In this document: positions 44,706 to 54,021 of the stretch, one piece after another
Layout of the letters: each line of letters starts with the position of its first letter
Numbering within the stretch: the first letter of the stretch is position 1
Assembly (NCBI RefSeq): GCF_900102215.1
Contig: NZ_FNBG01000012.1
Span: 1 to 64,000, forward strand
Source of the DNA: Fontibacillus panacisegetis
GTDB taxonomy: Bacteria > Bacillota > Bacilli > Paenibacillales > Paenibacillaceae
Length of the DNA stretch: 64,000 nt
Reading direction: 5' to 3'
Translations under genes and position numbers: made by a program
The notes under the pieces: model-generated
Databases searched by the model: none
Told to the model about the DNA's origin: nothing
Seen by the model: the letters and a program-made list of their open reading frames with translations, nothing else

Positions 44706-45407
44706 CTATTTGGATTTATTACGTCCATAAATGAATTTTTGTCCTATAATACCGATTACAAAAATGATCAGGCTGTCCCATGGCGATACTGTAAACGAGG
44801 GCATAATCCGGGTCAGAAGCAGGCCGATCGCGACGATAGCAACAGCGATACCGATATAAATTCCTAATGCTTTTATATCAAATTTGCGATTAGGTTCATT
44901 TTGTCGTTCTTGCTCATCGTTCTTTCGGGAACCGGGCCCAAGATAACGGATAACCAATTCAACCAGCACGATAGATAACGCTGCGATCAGAAGCAGGGAA
45001 GCACTGCTAATCAGAGTGTACTCAAGCTCGCCGCCGAACCATTTACTGAAGAAGCCGGTAATCATGTAAATGAAAAATACCCAAGTCAGTGCAATCCAGG
45101 GAATCATGGTATAGTACATGATTTTGTCCCTTGTGCTGCGAGGTTTACGCATGGATACATCTTCTGCGAGCTGTTTGCTATAAGCAGCCGCGTCGGGGCC
45201 AAATAGATCTTTGGCCAGGATGTCCTTTTCCTGATTCTTCACAATTTTGCGGGCTAGTCCTAGAAGCACTTCTTCACCTTTAGCTTCAGTTAAGGGACTG
45301 GAACCGGATCGGATGTACATGACCATTTCGCCGAAATAGGCCTCATTAACCGGATTCATTTGCTGTCTTAATTGTTTAGTCTCTTGAATCATTTCATGAA
45401 TATACAA
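44706..45407 (-). CDS. DUF1129-family membrane protein
   Basis: A 233-residue protein with a soluble helical N-terminal half (NPVNEAYFGEMVMYIRSGS and LFGPDAAAYSKQLAED are hallmarks) and four C-terminal membrane segments. Function is unknown. The TTG at 45407 is chosen because GGAGGAGAGG precedes it by eight bases; a longer frame beginning at 45428 would have this ribosome binding site inside it. It is convergent with the ABC operon. Confidence 0.8.
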   Translation of the reverse strand: MYIHEMIQETKQLRQQMNPVNEAYFGEMVMYIRSGSSPLTEAKGEEVLLGLARKIVKNQEKDILAKDLFGPDAAAYSKQLAEDVSMRKPRSTRDKIMYYTMIPWIALTWVFFIYMITGFFSKWFGGELEYTLISSASLLLIAALSIVLVELVIRYLGPGSRKNDEQERQNEPNRKFDIKALGIYIGIAVAIVAIGLLLTRIMPSFTVSPWDSLIIFVIGIIGQKFIYGRNKSK

Positions 45408-45647
45408 TGAAAATTCCTCTCCTCCCAAGCTGCAAGCATTACTCCAAAATTGCCAAACGAGTTAATAAATTGTCGATTTTCTCCAGTAGTATACTGCAAA
45501 TTTTGTTGTTTTCGCAAGGGACTAGGGAAGTGAGTGGCTTGTAAATAGGCAAAAGCTATTATATTCATAGTATTTATATATTATAACAATTGGGATACTT
45601 TGGAATATGATATACCTACAGTTAATTTAAAATCGGGAGGTCCTACT

Positions 45648-46364
45648 ATGGAGAGCAAGAATGAAGTAAGCATCAAATTCAATAAGGCAGCTCGGGATTA
45701 TGATAAACAGCGTCGTAAATTGATACCTTGCTTTGATGATTTTTATAACATTGCTGTGTCTCTGCTACAATCGGATGCTCAACACCCTAGAATATTAGAT
45801 TTAGGTGCTGGTACAGGATTGTTATCGTCCATGCTGCATCAGAAATATCCTGAAGCTCATTTTACGCTGATAGATCTATCTGAAAAAATGCTGGAGATGG
45901 CTAAAAAAAGATTTGATGGATATAACAATGTCAGTTATGTTCTAGGCGACTACACGAATTATGTGGAATATGATTCCCAGAACAAATACGACTTCATTGT
46001 GTCGGCGCTCTCCATACATCATCTGAACGATGAGGATAAGGTGGAATTGTACCAGAATGTTTATGAGAATCTAAAGGACGGTGGAATATTTGTAAATGCC
46101 GACCAAGTGTTGGGCTCCACTTTATTTCTGGAATCGCTCTATACAAGTGACTGGAGGCAAAAGGTAGAAGCCAGTGATTTGTCCCGCGATGAAATTGATG
46201 CAGCTTATGAAAGAACCAAGCTTGATCAAATGGGGAGCCTCGAATCACAAATTAAGGCTATGCAAAAAATTGGATATTTAGACGTGGATTGTGTGTACAA
46301 GAATTATAATTTTGTTGTTTTGCATGGAAGAAAAGCAAAATCACATAGTTTGAAGACTCTGTGA
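45648..46364 (+). CDS. SAM-dependent methyltransferase (class I)
   Basis: A 238-residue methyltransferase. SAM-binding motif I is ILDLGAGTGLLSSML at about residues 45-59. Motif II contains TLIDLSEKMLEMAKK, and SALSIHHLNDEDK carries the post-II His pair. The acceptor is unknown. ATG at 45648 follows GGGAGG with seven-base spacing; sixteen upstream codons lack such a site. Confidence 0.88.
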   Translation: MESKNEVSIKFNKAARDYDKQRRKLIPCFDDFYNIAVSLLQSDAQHPRILDLGAGTGLLSSMLHQKYPEAHFTLIDLSEKMLEMAKKRFDGYNNVSYVLGDYTNYVEYDSQNKYDFIVSALSIHHLNDEDKVELYQNVYENLKDGGIFVNADQVLGSTLFLESLYTSDWRQKVEASDLSRDEIDAAYERTKLDQMGSLESQIKAMQKIGYLDVDCVYKNYNFVVLHGRKAKSHSLKTL

Positions 46365-46429
46365 ACGAAGAATAAAAAATACCCTCCTCTGACGAAACTA
46401 CAGCATGTGCGAAAAGGAGGATGGGAGTA

Positions 46430-46603
46430 ATGGAGAAATATGAATCTGAATTAACTCGCAGGTATTTGCTGAACAGCCATTCCCGCGGCAGTCTGGAGGA
46501 GGTAATATCTGACGAAGAAGGCTTCGAAGCAGAAACGGAGATGCTCGAAATGGAATCTGCTTCCGATGTTACGCGCGATTTGCTCAGATTGTATTATGAA
46601 TAA
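46430..46603 (+). CDS. Small acidic protein
   Basis: A 57-residue acidic protein (MEKYESELTRRYLLNS at the start, Glu-rich centre, DLLRLYYE at the end), probably helical. AAAGGAGG lies nine bases before the ATG at 46430; the ATG at 46421 directly abuts it and is rejected. Family unknown. Confidence 0.55.
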   Translation: MEKYESELTRRYLLNSHSRGSLEEVISDEEGFEAETEMLEMESASDVTRDLLRLYYE

Positions 46604-46633
46604 CAAAAAAAAACTACAAATTAACATTACTGA

Positions 46634-46691
46634 TTGACACCCCGTAGCTTGTGATGCTAAGATAAGTTTAATAAATCACATTAAACTTATC
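46634..46691 (+). promoter_or_regulatory. Promoter with downstream 12-bp inverted repeat
   Basis: TTGACA (46634-46639), 18 bp, TAAGAT (46658-46663). GATAAGTTTAAT (46661-46672) and ATTAAACTTATC (46680-46691) form a perfect inverted repeat overlapping the -10 and start region, a candidate operator for the hydrolase gene at 46743. Confidence 0.65.
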
Positions 46692-46742
46692 GGAATTAAA
46701 TGATTATATAAAGCAAGATGCAAGTGCGGGGAGGATTTTAGT

Positions 46743-47570
46743 ATGGAACGGCAAATTATCATTCAGCATGGACAAGAGGAAATCGCAGCTAGTATTCATT
46801 ATGCAGCACCAGCCAAGCAAGAAGGACGCTGTAAGGAGCGTCTTCCGCTGGTTGTTATATGTCATGGTTTTGTCGGCAGTCGAATCGGAGTAGATCGTTT
46901 GTTCGTCAAGACTGCTCGCGAACTGGCGGAGCAAGGGTTTCTTGTTGTCCGTTTTGATTATATCGGTTGCGGAGAGAGCAGTGGTGAGTACGGCAGGGAA
47001 GGCGTAGAGTCGATGATTGCCCAGACGCGAACCGTTCTGGACTATGCACATTCTATCGGCGATATTGATCCTACAAGAGTTACGTTGATCGGACACAGCT
47101 TAGGCGGTGTAGTAGCTCTATTGACATCGGTACGTGATCGTAGAGTAAAGAATCTTGTATTATGGTCCTCAGTAGGCTATCCGTTTAATGATATTGTGAA
47201 AATAACCGGAAGAGACGTATACGATAATGCGATTAAGCGCGGTACGGCAGATTATTTAGGCTACGACTTTGCTCCTGTCTTTTTCGATTCACTTGGAGCA
47301 TATCAGCCGTTTCAAGAGGCTTTGAAGTTTACTGGAAACGTACTAGTGATTCATGGAACGTCAGATGATGACATCCCGGTGGATTATGCTTTTTTATTCC
47401 AAAAGGTGTTCTGGATGCGTCCTGAGGGAAGGTGCGATAAGGAAATTATTTTCCAGGCGGACCATACTTATTCTAACGGAAAGCATCGAAGACAATTGCT
47501 GCAAAAAACCAAGGAATGGCTTAACGGGCTCGAAGGAGTTCAGAGTGAATGGCAGCATTGGATGATTTAG
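46743..47570 (+). CDS. Alpha/beta-fold hydrolase
   Basis: A 275-residue serine hydrolase. The nucleophile elbow is LIGHSLGGVVALL. The oxyanion/HG motif is VICHGFVGSRIGVDR; the acid is probably in IHGTSDDDIPV and the His in QADHTYSNGKHR. It resembles BD-FAE-like or YfhR-like cytosolic esterases. Substrate unknown. A TTGACA promoter with a 12-bp inverted repeat precedes it. Confidence 0.88.
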   Translation: MERQIIIQHGQEEIAASIHYAAPAKQEGRCKERLPLVVICHGFVGSRIGVDRLFVKTARELAEQGFLVVRFDYIGCGESSGEYGREGVESMIAQTRTVLDYAHSIGDIDPTRVTLIGHSLGGVVALLTSVRDRRVKNLVLWSSVGYPFNDIVKITGRDVYDNAIKRGTADYLGYDFAPVFFDSLGAYQPFQEALKFTGNVLVIHGTSDDDIPVDYAFLFQKVFWMRPEGRCDKEIIFQADHTYSNGKHRRQLLQKTKEWLNGLEGVQSEWQHWMI

Positions 47571-47671
47571 CTTGTGAAGGTCGTTTCAACAGGAAATTGA
47601 GAACTGGTAAATAATATCCCGTCGGTGATAAAATAGAGATGTAACCAAATTGGCGTCGGGAGGTAGGTTCT

Positions 47672-48457
47672 ATGACTCAGCCTTCATTGTTTATCGCACA
47701 CGGGTCCCCAACACTGGCTATTGAACACAATGCATACACTGGATTTCTTAAAGAATTGGGACAGCAAATAATGAGTGTGCCTCCTCGAGCGGCTCTGATA
47801 TTCTCAGCCCATTGGGATTCACCAGTCCAGTATGTAAGTAATGATACTCTTCATGAGACGATGCATGATTATTATGGCTTTCCTGAAGAGATGTATCATA
47901 TTCGCTATCCGGTTAAGGGTGATCCTGAACTTAGTGAGTGGATCAGCAGCATTTTTAAGTCAGGCAATTTACCGTATCAAATGAGCTCAGGTAGAGGATT
48001 GGATCATGGAGCATGGGTAGTACTTCGCGCACTGTTTCCGAGCGGGGGCATTCCGGCAGTCGCCTTGTCTGTGGATTCCAAACGATCACCTGCAGAACAA
48101 TATGCGATTGGCAAAATGCTGACAGAGTTGCGAAACCGTAACGTTCTAATTATTGGCAGCGGCGGTTTGGTACACAATCTCCGTCTGATGGAAAACAGGG
48201 ATGATCCTAACCCGTGGGCTACTGAATTCGATGATTGGATCGGAGAACAGTTAACCAACTGGAATCTTCGTACGTTGTTTGATTATGAAAAAAAAGCACC
48301 ACACGTCAAAGAAGCTGTACCCTCCTATGCAACAGAGCATTTTGCCCCGCTTCTGTATGCGATGGGAGCTAGTGATAATGATCGGCATGCCAGTCGTTTA
48401 TTTCAGGATTATCAATACGGTAGTCTCAGTCTAAATGCTTGGCAGTTTGGTAGTTAA
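47672..48457 (+). CDS. DODA-type extradiol dioxygenase (LigB family, YgiD-like)
   Basis: A 261-residue metal-dependent dioxygenase-like protein. IAHGSPTLAIEHN, FSAHWDS, RGLDHGAWVVLRALFP and GSGGLVHNL supply the His/Glu metal ligands of the family. Bacterial YgiD acts on L-DOPA-type catechols; the physiological substrate here is unknown. A terminator follows, and the gene is preceded by CGGGAGG. Confidence 0.9.
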   Translation: MTQPSLFIAHGSPTLAIEHNAYTGFLKELGQQIMSVPPRAALIFSAHWDSPVQYVSNDTLHETMHDYYGFPEEMYHIRYPVKGDPELSEWISSIFKSGNLPYQMSSGRGLDHGAWVVLRALFPSGGIPAVALSVDSKRSPAEQYAIGKMLTELRNRNVLIIGSGGLVHNLRLMENRDDPNPWATEFDDWIGEQLTNWNLRTLFDYEKKAPHVKEAVPSYATEHFAPLLYAMGASDNDRHASRLFQDYQYGSLSLNAWQFGS

Positions 48458-48468
48458 ATGAATGGCAG

Positions 48469-48525
48469 ACAGGCTGATTTCCCTAACACATCTCTATGGG
48501 TTAAATGGGAATCGCCTGTTTTTTT
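48469..48525 (+). terminator. Terminator after the dioxygenase gene
   Basis: ACAGGC-GATT-CCC pairs with GGGAATCGCCTGT, followed by seven T. Confidence 0.8.
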
Positions 48526-48625
48526 GTTGAAGGTTTCTCCTTAAAGTGTGAATCCTATCTTTTCCATACGACTCCATTCGACGTATAATAGATTAAATAC
48601 ATAATGATAGACAAATGGAGGAGTT

Positions 48626-49696
48626 ATGAAATTAAACCTGTCTAAAATAGGACTACCGCTTGTGATGGCGGCTTGTCTACTGCTAACTTCCGCTTGTGGA
48701 GGCAATAAGACTGCACTCCCTGAGGCTGACCCTGCAAATTCTGTAACCGTAGAGAATGACAACACTGAACTACCTTCTGAGCCTGCTCCCCCGGCCTATA
48801 CCTCACCTTTATCAGGAAAACCATTGGATGAACCTATAACTCAGCGTCCACTTGCTGTTATGATTAACAATGCTCCGGCTGCAAGACCCCAGTCAGGTCT
48901 TAATGAAGCAGATATCGTCTATGAAGTATTGGCAGAAGGCGGAGTAACCAGGCTGATTGCTATTTTTCACAGTGGTGAAAAGGTAGCTAAAATCGGCCCG
49001 ATTCGCAGTATCAGACCGTATATGATTGATCTTGGAGAGAGCTACCATGGCGTTCTGGTGCATGCTGGTGCTAGTAATGATGCGTATGCGATTATACAGC
49101 GTCAGCATAAAGAGGATCTTGATGAAATTACGAATGCGGGTTCCTTTTTCTGGCGGGATAAATCGAGAAAAGCACCTCATAATTTGTATTCTAATGTAGA
49201 GAAGCTTGTGGAAGGGGCCCTTAAGAGAAACTATGTCATGGAGGACACCGCGGTTCCTGCATACACTTTTCGAGATGAGAATGATCCGGTTGAAGGTGAT
49301 ATTGCCAACTCCGTAGAGATTAAATTTCAGTTAAGCAATTATTTAGTAACTTATGAATATGATGCAACGACCAAGCTGTATAAACGATATATCAATGGAA
49401 AACCGCATACTGATTTAGACACTCAGGAGCCGATCACCGCTGCCAATGTAGTTGTGCTTGGAGCTGATCATAAGGTATTGGATGATGTTGGACGTCTCGA
49501 GGTCAACCTGGAGACAGGTGGAGAAGCGATACTTTTTCAGCGCGGTAAAATGATTCGAGGACAGTGGGTGCGCAAGTCGGACGATGTCATCCGATTTATC
49601 AAAGACAATAAAGAGATTCCATTTTATCCAGGAACTACATATTTCAACGTTGTGCCCAATAATCCTGATTTTGATAGCCATATTAAGGTAGATTAA
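48626..49696 (+). CDS. DUF3048 (YerB-like) lipoprotein
   Basis: A 356-residue secreted lipoprotein. The signal peptide ends with the lipobox LTSAC, so the mature protein would be anchored by the Cys at about residue 24. The DUF3048 hallmarks are RPLAVMINNAPAARPQSGL, IGPIRSIRPYMIDLG and HAGASNDAY. The N-terminal domain (about 60-205) and C-terminal domain (about 240-350) are both complete. B. subtilis YerB is functionally obscure. ATG follows GGAGG. Confidence 0.9.
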   Translation: MKLNLSKIGLPLVMAACLLLTSACGGNKTALPEADPANSVTVENDNTELPSEPAPPAYTSPLSGKPLDEPITQRPLAVMINNAPAARPQSGLNEADIVYEVLAEGGVTRLIAIFHSGEKVAKIGPIRSIRPYMIDLGESYHGVLVHAGASNDAYAIIQRQHKEDLDEITNAGSFFWRDKSRKAPHNLYSNVEKLVEGALKRNYVMEDTAVPAYTFRDENDPVEGDIANSVEIKFQLSNYLVTYEYDATTKLYKRYINGKPHTDLDTQEPITAANVVVLGADHKVLDDVGRLEVNLETGGEAILFQRGKMIRGQWVRKSDDVIRFIKDNKEIPFYPGTTYFNVVPNNPDFDSHIKVD

Positions 49697-49800
49697 GCGT
49701 TTCCAGAGGGATTTATTGTATGAATAAGGATATATGTGGATGGTAATGGTAAAGTTGGTGCAAAAATTAGTGACCGAACGTGAAATGTTTGCGACAAAAT

Positions 49801-49814
49801 TACCTATATAGGTA
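49801..49814. promoter_or_regulatory. Perfect palindrome upstream of the Pit operon
   Basis: TACCTATATAGGTA is a 14-bp perfect palindrome about 90 bp before the DUF47 gene start. Which regulator binds, if any, is unknown. Confidence 0.4.
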
Positions 49815-49903
49815 TTAGTTGTGTTAAGATATTCAAGGTTATGTAATAAGAGTGTAATAGGAGTGTAAAACTGTATTCACACTTAGAGAAGAGGGGATAC
49901 CAC

Positions 49904-50518
49904 ATGCGAGTCAAGAAAAAGGATATCTTTTTCCAAACATTGGAGAACATGGCAGATACTATCGTGAATTCTGCAGATTATTTTGCTGAGCAGGTAGCGC
50001 AATTCAAGGATGTAGAACAATTTGCCAAAAAAATGAAGGAATTTGAATCCCAATGTGACGAATACACGCATACAATTATTGTCGAATTAAATAAGACGTT
50101 CATTACTCCGATTGAACGCGACGATATTATGAATTTGACGACAACGCTTGATGATGTCATGGACGGATTGGAAGCGACAACTTCACGTTTCTTTATGTAT
50201 CATCTTAGTGAACCTGATGAGTATATCATTAAGTTTGCTGAGATTTTGCGCAATTCGGCCTATGAAATTCAAAAAGCTATTCATTTGCTGTCCGAGAAGA
50301 AGCTGCTGGCGATACGCGAATATACGATTCGTTTGAACGATCTTGAGAATCAAGGGGACGAGCTGCTGCGGATTTGTATTAATGAATTGTTCGTCAAGGT
50401 AACTGACCCGATCATACTGATCAAGAAAAAAGAAATATACGAACGTCTTGAAACGACGACTGATGCGTGCGAGCACGTAGCAAATATGTTGGAATCCATT
50501 ATCATGCGCAATTCATAA
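49904..50518 (+). CDS. DUF47 (PhoU-like) accessory protein of the Pit transporter
   Basis: A 204-residue helical protein of the DUF47/YkaA family, related to PhoU. It has FITPIERDDIMNLTTTLDDVMDG, the conserved signature, and LETTTDACEHVANMLESI near the C-terminus. The adjacent downstream gene encodes PitA, a standard pairing; the protein probably modulates phosphate transport. It starts after AGAAGAGGGG. Confidence 0.93.
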   Translation: MRVKKKDIFFQTLENMADTIVNSADYFAEQVAQFKDVEQFAKKMKEFESQCDEYTHTIIVELNKTFITPIERDDIMNLTTTLDDVMDGLEATTSRFFMYHLSEPDEYIIKFAEILRNSAYEIQKAIHLLSEKKLLAIREYTIRLNDLENQGDELLRICINELFVKVTDPIILIKKKEIYERLETTTDACEHVANMLESIIMRNS

Positions 50519-50607
50519 GAATCGTGGCGTGACGATATACAATCGATATTCGGGAGGTTGGGATTGCGCGGATTTCTAGAGAGATACCCAATCTGTGCAA
50601 ATAAGCT

Positions 50608-51597
50608 ATGGATACGAGTTTGTTGATTATGATGATCGTCATCATCCTGGCGCTTGCGTTTGACTTCATTAACGGATTTCATGATACGGCAAATGCGATT
50701 GCAACTTCTGTATCTACGAGAGCGTTGAAGCCACGTACAGCGATACTGATGGCGGCTGTGATGAATTTTTTGGGTGCGATAATGTTCACCGGGGTAGCAA
50801 AAACGATTGGCGGCAGTGTAGCTAACCCAGCTGCACTTGATAATGGGCTGGAAGTGTTGACTGCCACGTTGCTTGCTGCGATCATTTGGAATCTTATTAC
50901 CTGGTGGTTTGGAATTCCATCCTCATCGTCTCATGCCTTGATAGGGGCTCTTGCTGGTGCAGTATATGTAGGTGCAGGACCGGACAAGCTCAACTGGAGC
51001 GGGTTTAAGACGATTATTGAGGGGCTAGTATTTTCTCCAATCATTGCATTTGTTATTGGTTACATCGTTATGATGGTGCTGAAATGGATTTTCGCCAAGC
51101 GCAGTCCACATACCGTGAACAAGGGCTTCCGTTCCATGCAGGTGATTACGGCGGCCATTCAAAGCTTCACTCACGGGACCAACGATGCGCAAAAGGCAAT
51201 GGGTATTATTACTTTCGCATTGGTTACAGCCAAGTATCAGGATCATATGGAGGTTCCGCTTTGGGTTAAGCTCTCGGCGGCTACCGCTATGGCACTCGGT
51301 ACTTCTATTGGTGGCTGGAAGATCATTAAAACAATGGGTACAAAAATTTTCAAAATTGAACCAATTAACGGCTTTGCAGCCGATCTTACCGGAGCATCTG
51401 TTATTTTTAGCGCCACATTACTTCATCTGCCGGTCAGCACTACGCATGCAATTACATCGGCGATCCTGGGCGTAGGTTCGGCGAAACGGTTCTCTGCCGT
51501 CAAATGGTCACTTGCCGGACGTATCGTTATAGCATGGGTCATCACGATCCCTATTGTGATGATATTGTCAGGATTGATCTATATTGTGTTGTTCTAA
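50608..51597 (+). CDS. pit: Low-affinity inorganic phosphate transporter
   Basis: A 329-residue permease of the PiT family. Two inverted repeats carry the GFHDTANAIATSVSTRALKP and SFTHGTNDAQKAMGII signatures, which bind phosphate and cation. About ten membrane segments. It is co-transcribed with the DUF47 gene (89-bp gap). A strong terminator follows. Confidence 0.95.
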   Translation: MDTSLLIMMIVIILALAFDFINGFHDTANAIATSVSTRALKPRTAILMAAVMNFLGAIMFTGVAKTIGGSVANPAALDNGLEVLTATLLAAIIWNLITWWFGIPSSSSHALIGALAGAVYVGAGPDKLNWSGFKTIIEGLVFSPIIAFVIGYIVMMVLKWIFAKRSPHTVNKGFRSMQVITAAIQSFTHGTNDAQKAMGIITFALVTAKYQDHMEVPLWVKLSAATAMALGTSIGGWKIIKTMGTKIFKIEPINGFAADLTGASVIFSATLLHLPVSTTHAITSAILGVGSAKRFSAVKWSLAGRIVIAWVITIPIVMILSGLIYIVLF

Positions 51598-51627
51598 ATA
51601 AGTGTATGAAAGCCAATTTAAAGATAG

Positions 51628-51674
51628 AGGCGTCCCGAAAGTTATCTAAGATAACTTTGAGGGACGCTTCTTGT
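51628..51674 (+). terminator. Terminator of the Pit operon
   Basis: AGGCGTCCC pairs with GGGACGCTT, and inside it AAGTTATCT with AGATAACTT, giving a near-continuous long stem. Confidence 0.85.
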
Positions 51675-51759
51675 TTAGCAGTGGAAAGGCAAGATAATCA
51701 GGAAAAGCATGTAAAAATACATCTTTTTTAGAAGTAGCCATGAAAGGATGAGCCAAAGC

Positions 51760-51941
51760 CTGCAAAAATGCAGGAATATTGTTCAGAATAGACTAGTTTG
51801 AAGAGAATCCCAGAGAAAGCCTGTACATCTGCAGCAATTTAGGGCATTTAGAGGCTTTACATAAACAAAGCCTGCACATTTGCAGGAATTTCAGGGATTC
51901 CGCATCATGACACTATTACACATGAGATACGGTCATAGAAT
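51760..51941. repeat. Palindrome array locus 2 plus dispersed repeat copy B
   Basis: CTGCAAAAATGCAG (51760), CTGTACATCTGCAG (51821) and CTGCACATTTGCAG (51872) are 61 and 51 bp apart. Each is preceded by AAAGC. From 51875 to 51941 the sequence repeats window positions 1-67. The array ends about 80 bp before the corA start. Confidence 0.85.
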
Positions 51942-52023
51942 AATGGTAATGGTGATAAATGCTACAGGTATTGATACAATGCTATATGTATCGGATAATG
52001 TCACTGTGCAGGGGGGGACTCTA

Positions 52024-52983
52024 TTGATCAGAGTAATGGGGATTACGCATGAGCATAAGGTAGAGGGAGATATTCCTCTCGAGCGAATTCATGATACGAA
52101 ATATGCATGGAGCTGGGTAGATTTTAGTGTGCCTTCGGACGAGGAAGCCGAAAAGCTGGATTCCTTCTTCGGATTTCACCCGCTTGCTATTGAGGATTGC
52201 CTCCTCGTATTGCAGCGACCTAAAATAGACTATTATGATGATTATCAATTTTTAGTATTGCATGATTTAGACCCAGGAACGCTGGAAACGGTAGAGGTCA
52301 ATTTGTTTATCGGCAGTAAGTATATCGTGTCCTTTCATCACAAGCCTCTGGAAGAAATCGACGGAGTTTGGGACAAGCTGATGAAGCAAACGCAGAGTAA
52401 AAAAGGCTGGGCTCGTGGACCGTTCTCTGCCGCTTATATGATTATTGACAGCTTGGTGGATCAATATTTTCCTTGTGTCTATGCTGTTGAGGATGAGCTT
52501 GATGAGCTGGAGAAGCAGGGTGGACACGAATCTGTAGAAACTTTGATGAACCAGGTATTTGATCTGAGAAGTCGATTGCTTAAGCTTCGCCGATCGATTG
52601 TACCGATGCGGGATTTAATGTACCGTCTACTCAATTCACAGCATATTCAAGGTGAACGGGAACCAAGGGCCCATTTTGCGGATATACATGATCACTTGCT
52701 CAAGCTATCTGAAATGATCGAGACGGATCGTGAAATGACTGCTGATTTGCGGGACTCCTATATTTCACTTAATTCTAATCGAATGAATAGCATTATGAAG
52801 ACACTCACGGTTATTACTACGGTGTTTATGCCACTATCTTTAATAGCGGGAATTTACGGGATGAACTTTACCAATATGCCGGAGCTTGGGTGGCATTATG
52901 GGTATTTTGCTGTAATCGCATTGATGTTACTGCTTAGTGTTTGGATGATCCTCTATTTTAAAAGACGAGGTTGGTTCAAATAA
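52024..52983 (+). CDS. corA: CorA-family magnesium/divalent cation transporter
   Basis: A 319-residue CorA protein. The C-terminal pair of membrane segments includes the pore signature YGMNFTNMPE. The N-terminal cytoplasmic alpha/beta domain has FHPLAIEDCL and RPKIDYYDDYQFLVLHDL. TTG at 52024 is chosen because a GGGGGGGA site precedes it and the resulting length equals Bacillus YfjQ. The open frame extends 48 codons upstream, but that part lies in repeat copy B and shows no family similarity. Confidence 0.92.
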   Translation: MIRVMGITHEHKVEGDIPLERIHDTKYAWSWVDFSVPSDEEAEKLDSFFGFHPLAIEDCLLVLQRPKIDYYDDYQFLVLHDLDPGTLETVEVNLFIGSKYIVSFHHKPLEEIDGVWDKLMKQTQSKKGWARGPFSAAYMIIDSLVDQYFPCVYAVEDELDELEKQGGHESVETLMNQVFDLRSRLLKLRRSIVPMRDLMYRLLNSQHIQGEREPRAHFADIHDHLLKLSEMIETDREMTADLRDSYISLNSNRMNSIMKTLTVITTVFMPLSLIAGIYGMNFTNMPELGWHYGYFAVIALMLLLSVWMILYFKRRGWFK

Positions 52984-53000
52984 AAAGGCTGCCGTCGCAT

Positions 53001-53504
53001 TTAGCGACGGCGTTTTCCGGTTTTTTTGCGGCCTCGGGAGTTGGACGTACGTTTGCGACTGCTCTTTTTACCTCTACTTTTACGCCGTGGCTTGTATTCG
53101 TCCAGCTTTCCGTTGTTTCCACCTTGGAGCTTAAGCCCCTTTCCTCCGGGAAGAAAACCGGCTACCATTTTGGCCATAGGAGCGAATTGCTGTACCGTCT
53201 GCATGACCTTTTGAACCTTTCCCATTGTTGCGAGAATACCATCGATACCGCCAAGTCGTTCCACAATTCCACCGAGATTGGCTAGCGAGAATCCACTGGC
53301 TGCTGTGCTTGCAGCCGACTCTGCGGCAGCGGCCCCAGGAAGAACAGAGACGGGGTTGCTTGCTACGGGTGAGTAGGGAACAAGCGCCGAGGCTTCAGCT
53401 TTTGGCAAATCCAAAGCACCAACCGGACCGATTCCGGGATATAGGCTGGAGTCAGCATAAGGGAAAGGCGCGGCACTGCGTTTTGAAGAATGATAATGAG
53501 GCAT
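53001..53504 (-). CDS. YqfQ/VrrA-like protein
   Basis: A 167-residue protein. The N-terminal half is rich in Ala, Pro and Ser. It is followed by the conserved IVERLGGIDGILATMGKVQ and VMQTVQQFAPMAKMVAGFLPG segments seen in YqfQ/VrrA-type proteins of spore formers. The C-terminal 35 residues are almost entirely Lys/Arg/Ser (GKRRR end), suggesting nucleic-acid or spore-coat association. It is convergent with corA. Confidence 0.8.
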   Translation of the reverse strand: MPHYHSSKRSAAPFPYADSSLYPGIGPVGALDLPKAEASALVPYSPVASNPVSVLPGAAAAESAASTAASGFSLANLGGIVERLGGIDGILATMGKVQKVMQTVQQFAPMAKMVAGFLPGGKGLKLQGGNNGKLDEYKPRRKSRGKKSSRKRTSNSRGRKKTGKRRR

Positions 53505-53728
53505 TATATCACTTTCCTTTTCATATATTTTCGGGCAATAGGCATTTGATTACTATACTGTATGTGTTCGGGGCTTTCGGCGTATAGACGATTATCACGG
53601 TTTTTGTGGGCTATTGCGGATTTTGGCCTTCTTTCTGTAATGCGTGAAATCGTTAATGCTTGAAAAGGGGGATGCTGCTCGGGTACAATAGTAATGCGGT
53701 TACAGTAATGGTAGGGGATGATTATTCA

Positions 53729-54019
53729 GTGCAGCTTAAGAAGTTGAATGATAAAACGATTGATCAATTATTCGAAGCAATTCTTACTTTGAAGGATATT
53801 GAGGAATGTTATACTTTTTTTGATGACTTATGTACAGTTAATGAAATACAGTCCTTGTCTCAGCGTCTTGAAGTAGCGCGTATGCTGGGTAAAGGGAATA
53901 CTTACAACCAGATTGAGGCTGAGACGGGAGCCAGCACGGCTACGATCTCACGCGTGAAGCGCTGCCTTAATTATGGTAACGATGGCTACAAAATGACGCT
54001 GGACCGTTTAGGACGTTAA
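53729..54019 (+). CDS. YerC/YecD-family (TrpR-superfamily) DNA-binding protein
   Basis: A 96-residue protein with the TrpR-like helix-turn-helix FFDDLCTVNEIQSLSQRLEV, AETGASTATISRVKRCLNYG. B. subtilis YerC begins MQIDKLRGKELDQLF. The GTG at 53729 gives MQLKKLNDKTIDQLF and has AGGGGA ten bases upstream, so it is preferred over ATG starts at 53672 and 53708. Two bases separate it from the next gene, forming an operon with the chelatase-like and lipid-kinase genes. Confidence 0.85.
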   Translation: MQLKKLNDKTIDQLFEAILTLKDIEECYTFFDDLCTVNEIQSLSQRLEVARMLGKGNTYNQIEAETGASTATISRVKRCLNYGNDGYKMTLDRLGR

Positions 54020-54021
54020 TA

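Noticed and set aside
51880-52023. 48-codon N-terminal extension of CorA
   Set aside because: It coincides with the dispersed repeat also found at the window start, and the downstream TTG has a good ribosome binding site and gives the usual family length.
53225-53587. 120-codon plus-strand frame opposite the YqfQ-like gene
   Set aside because: The minus-strand protein has conserved family motifs; this frame is its complement.
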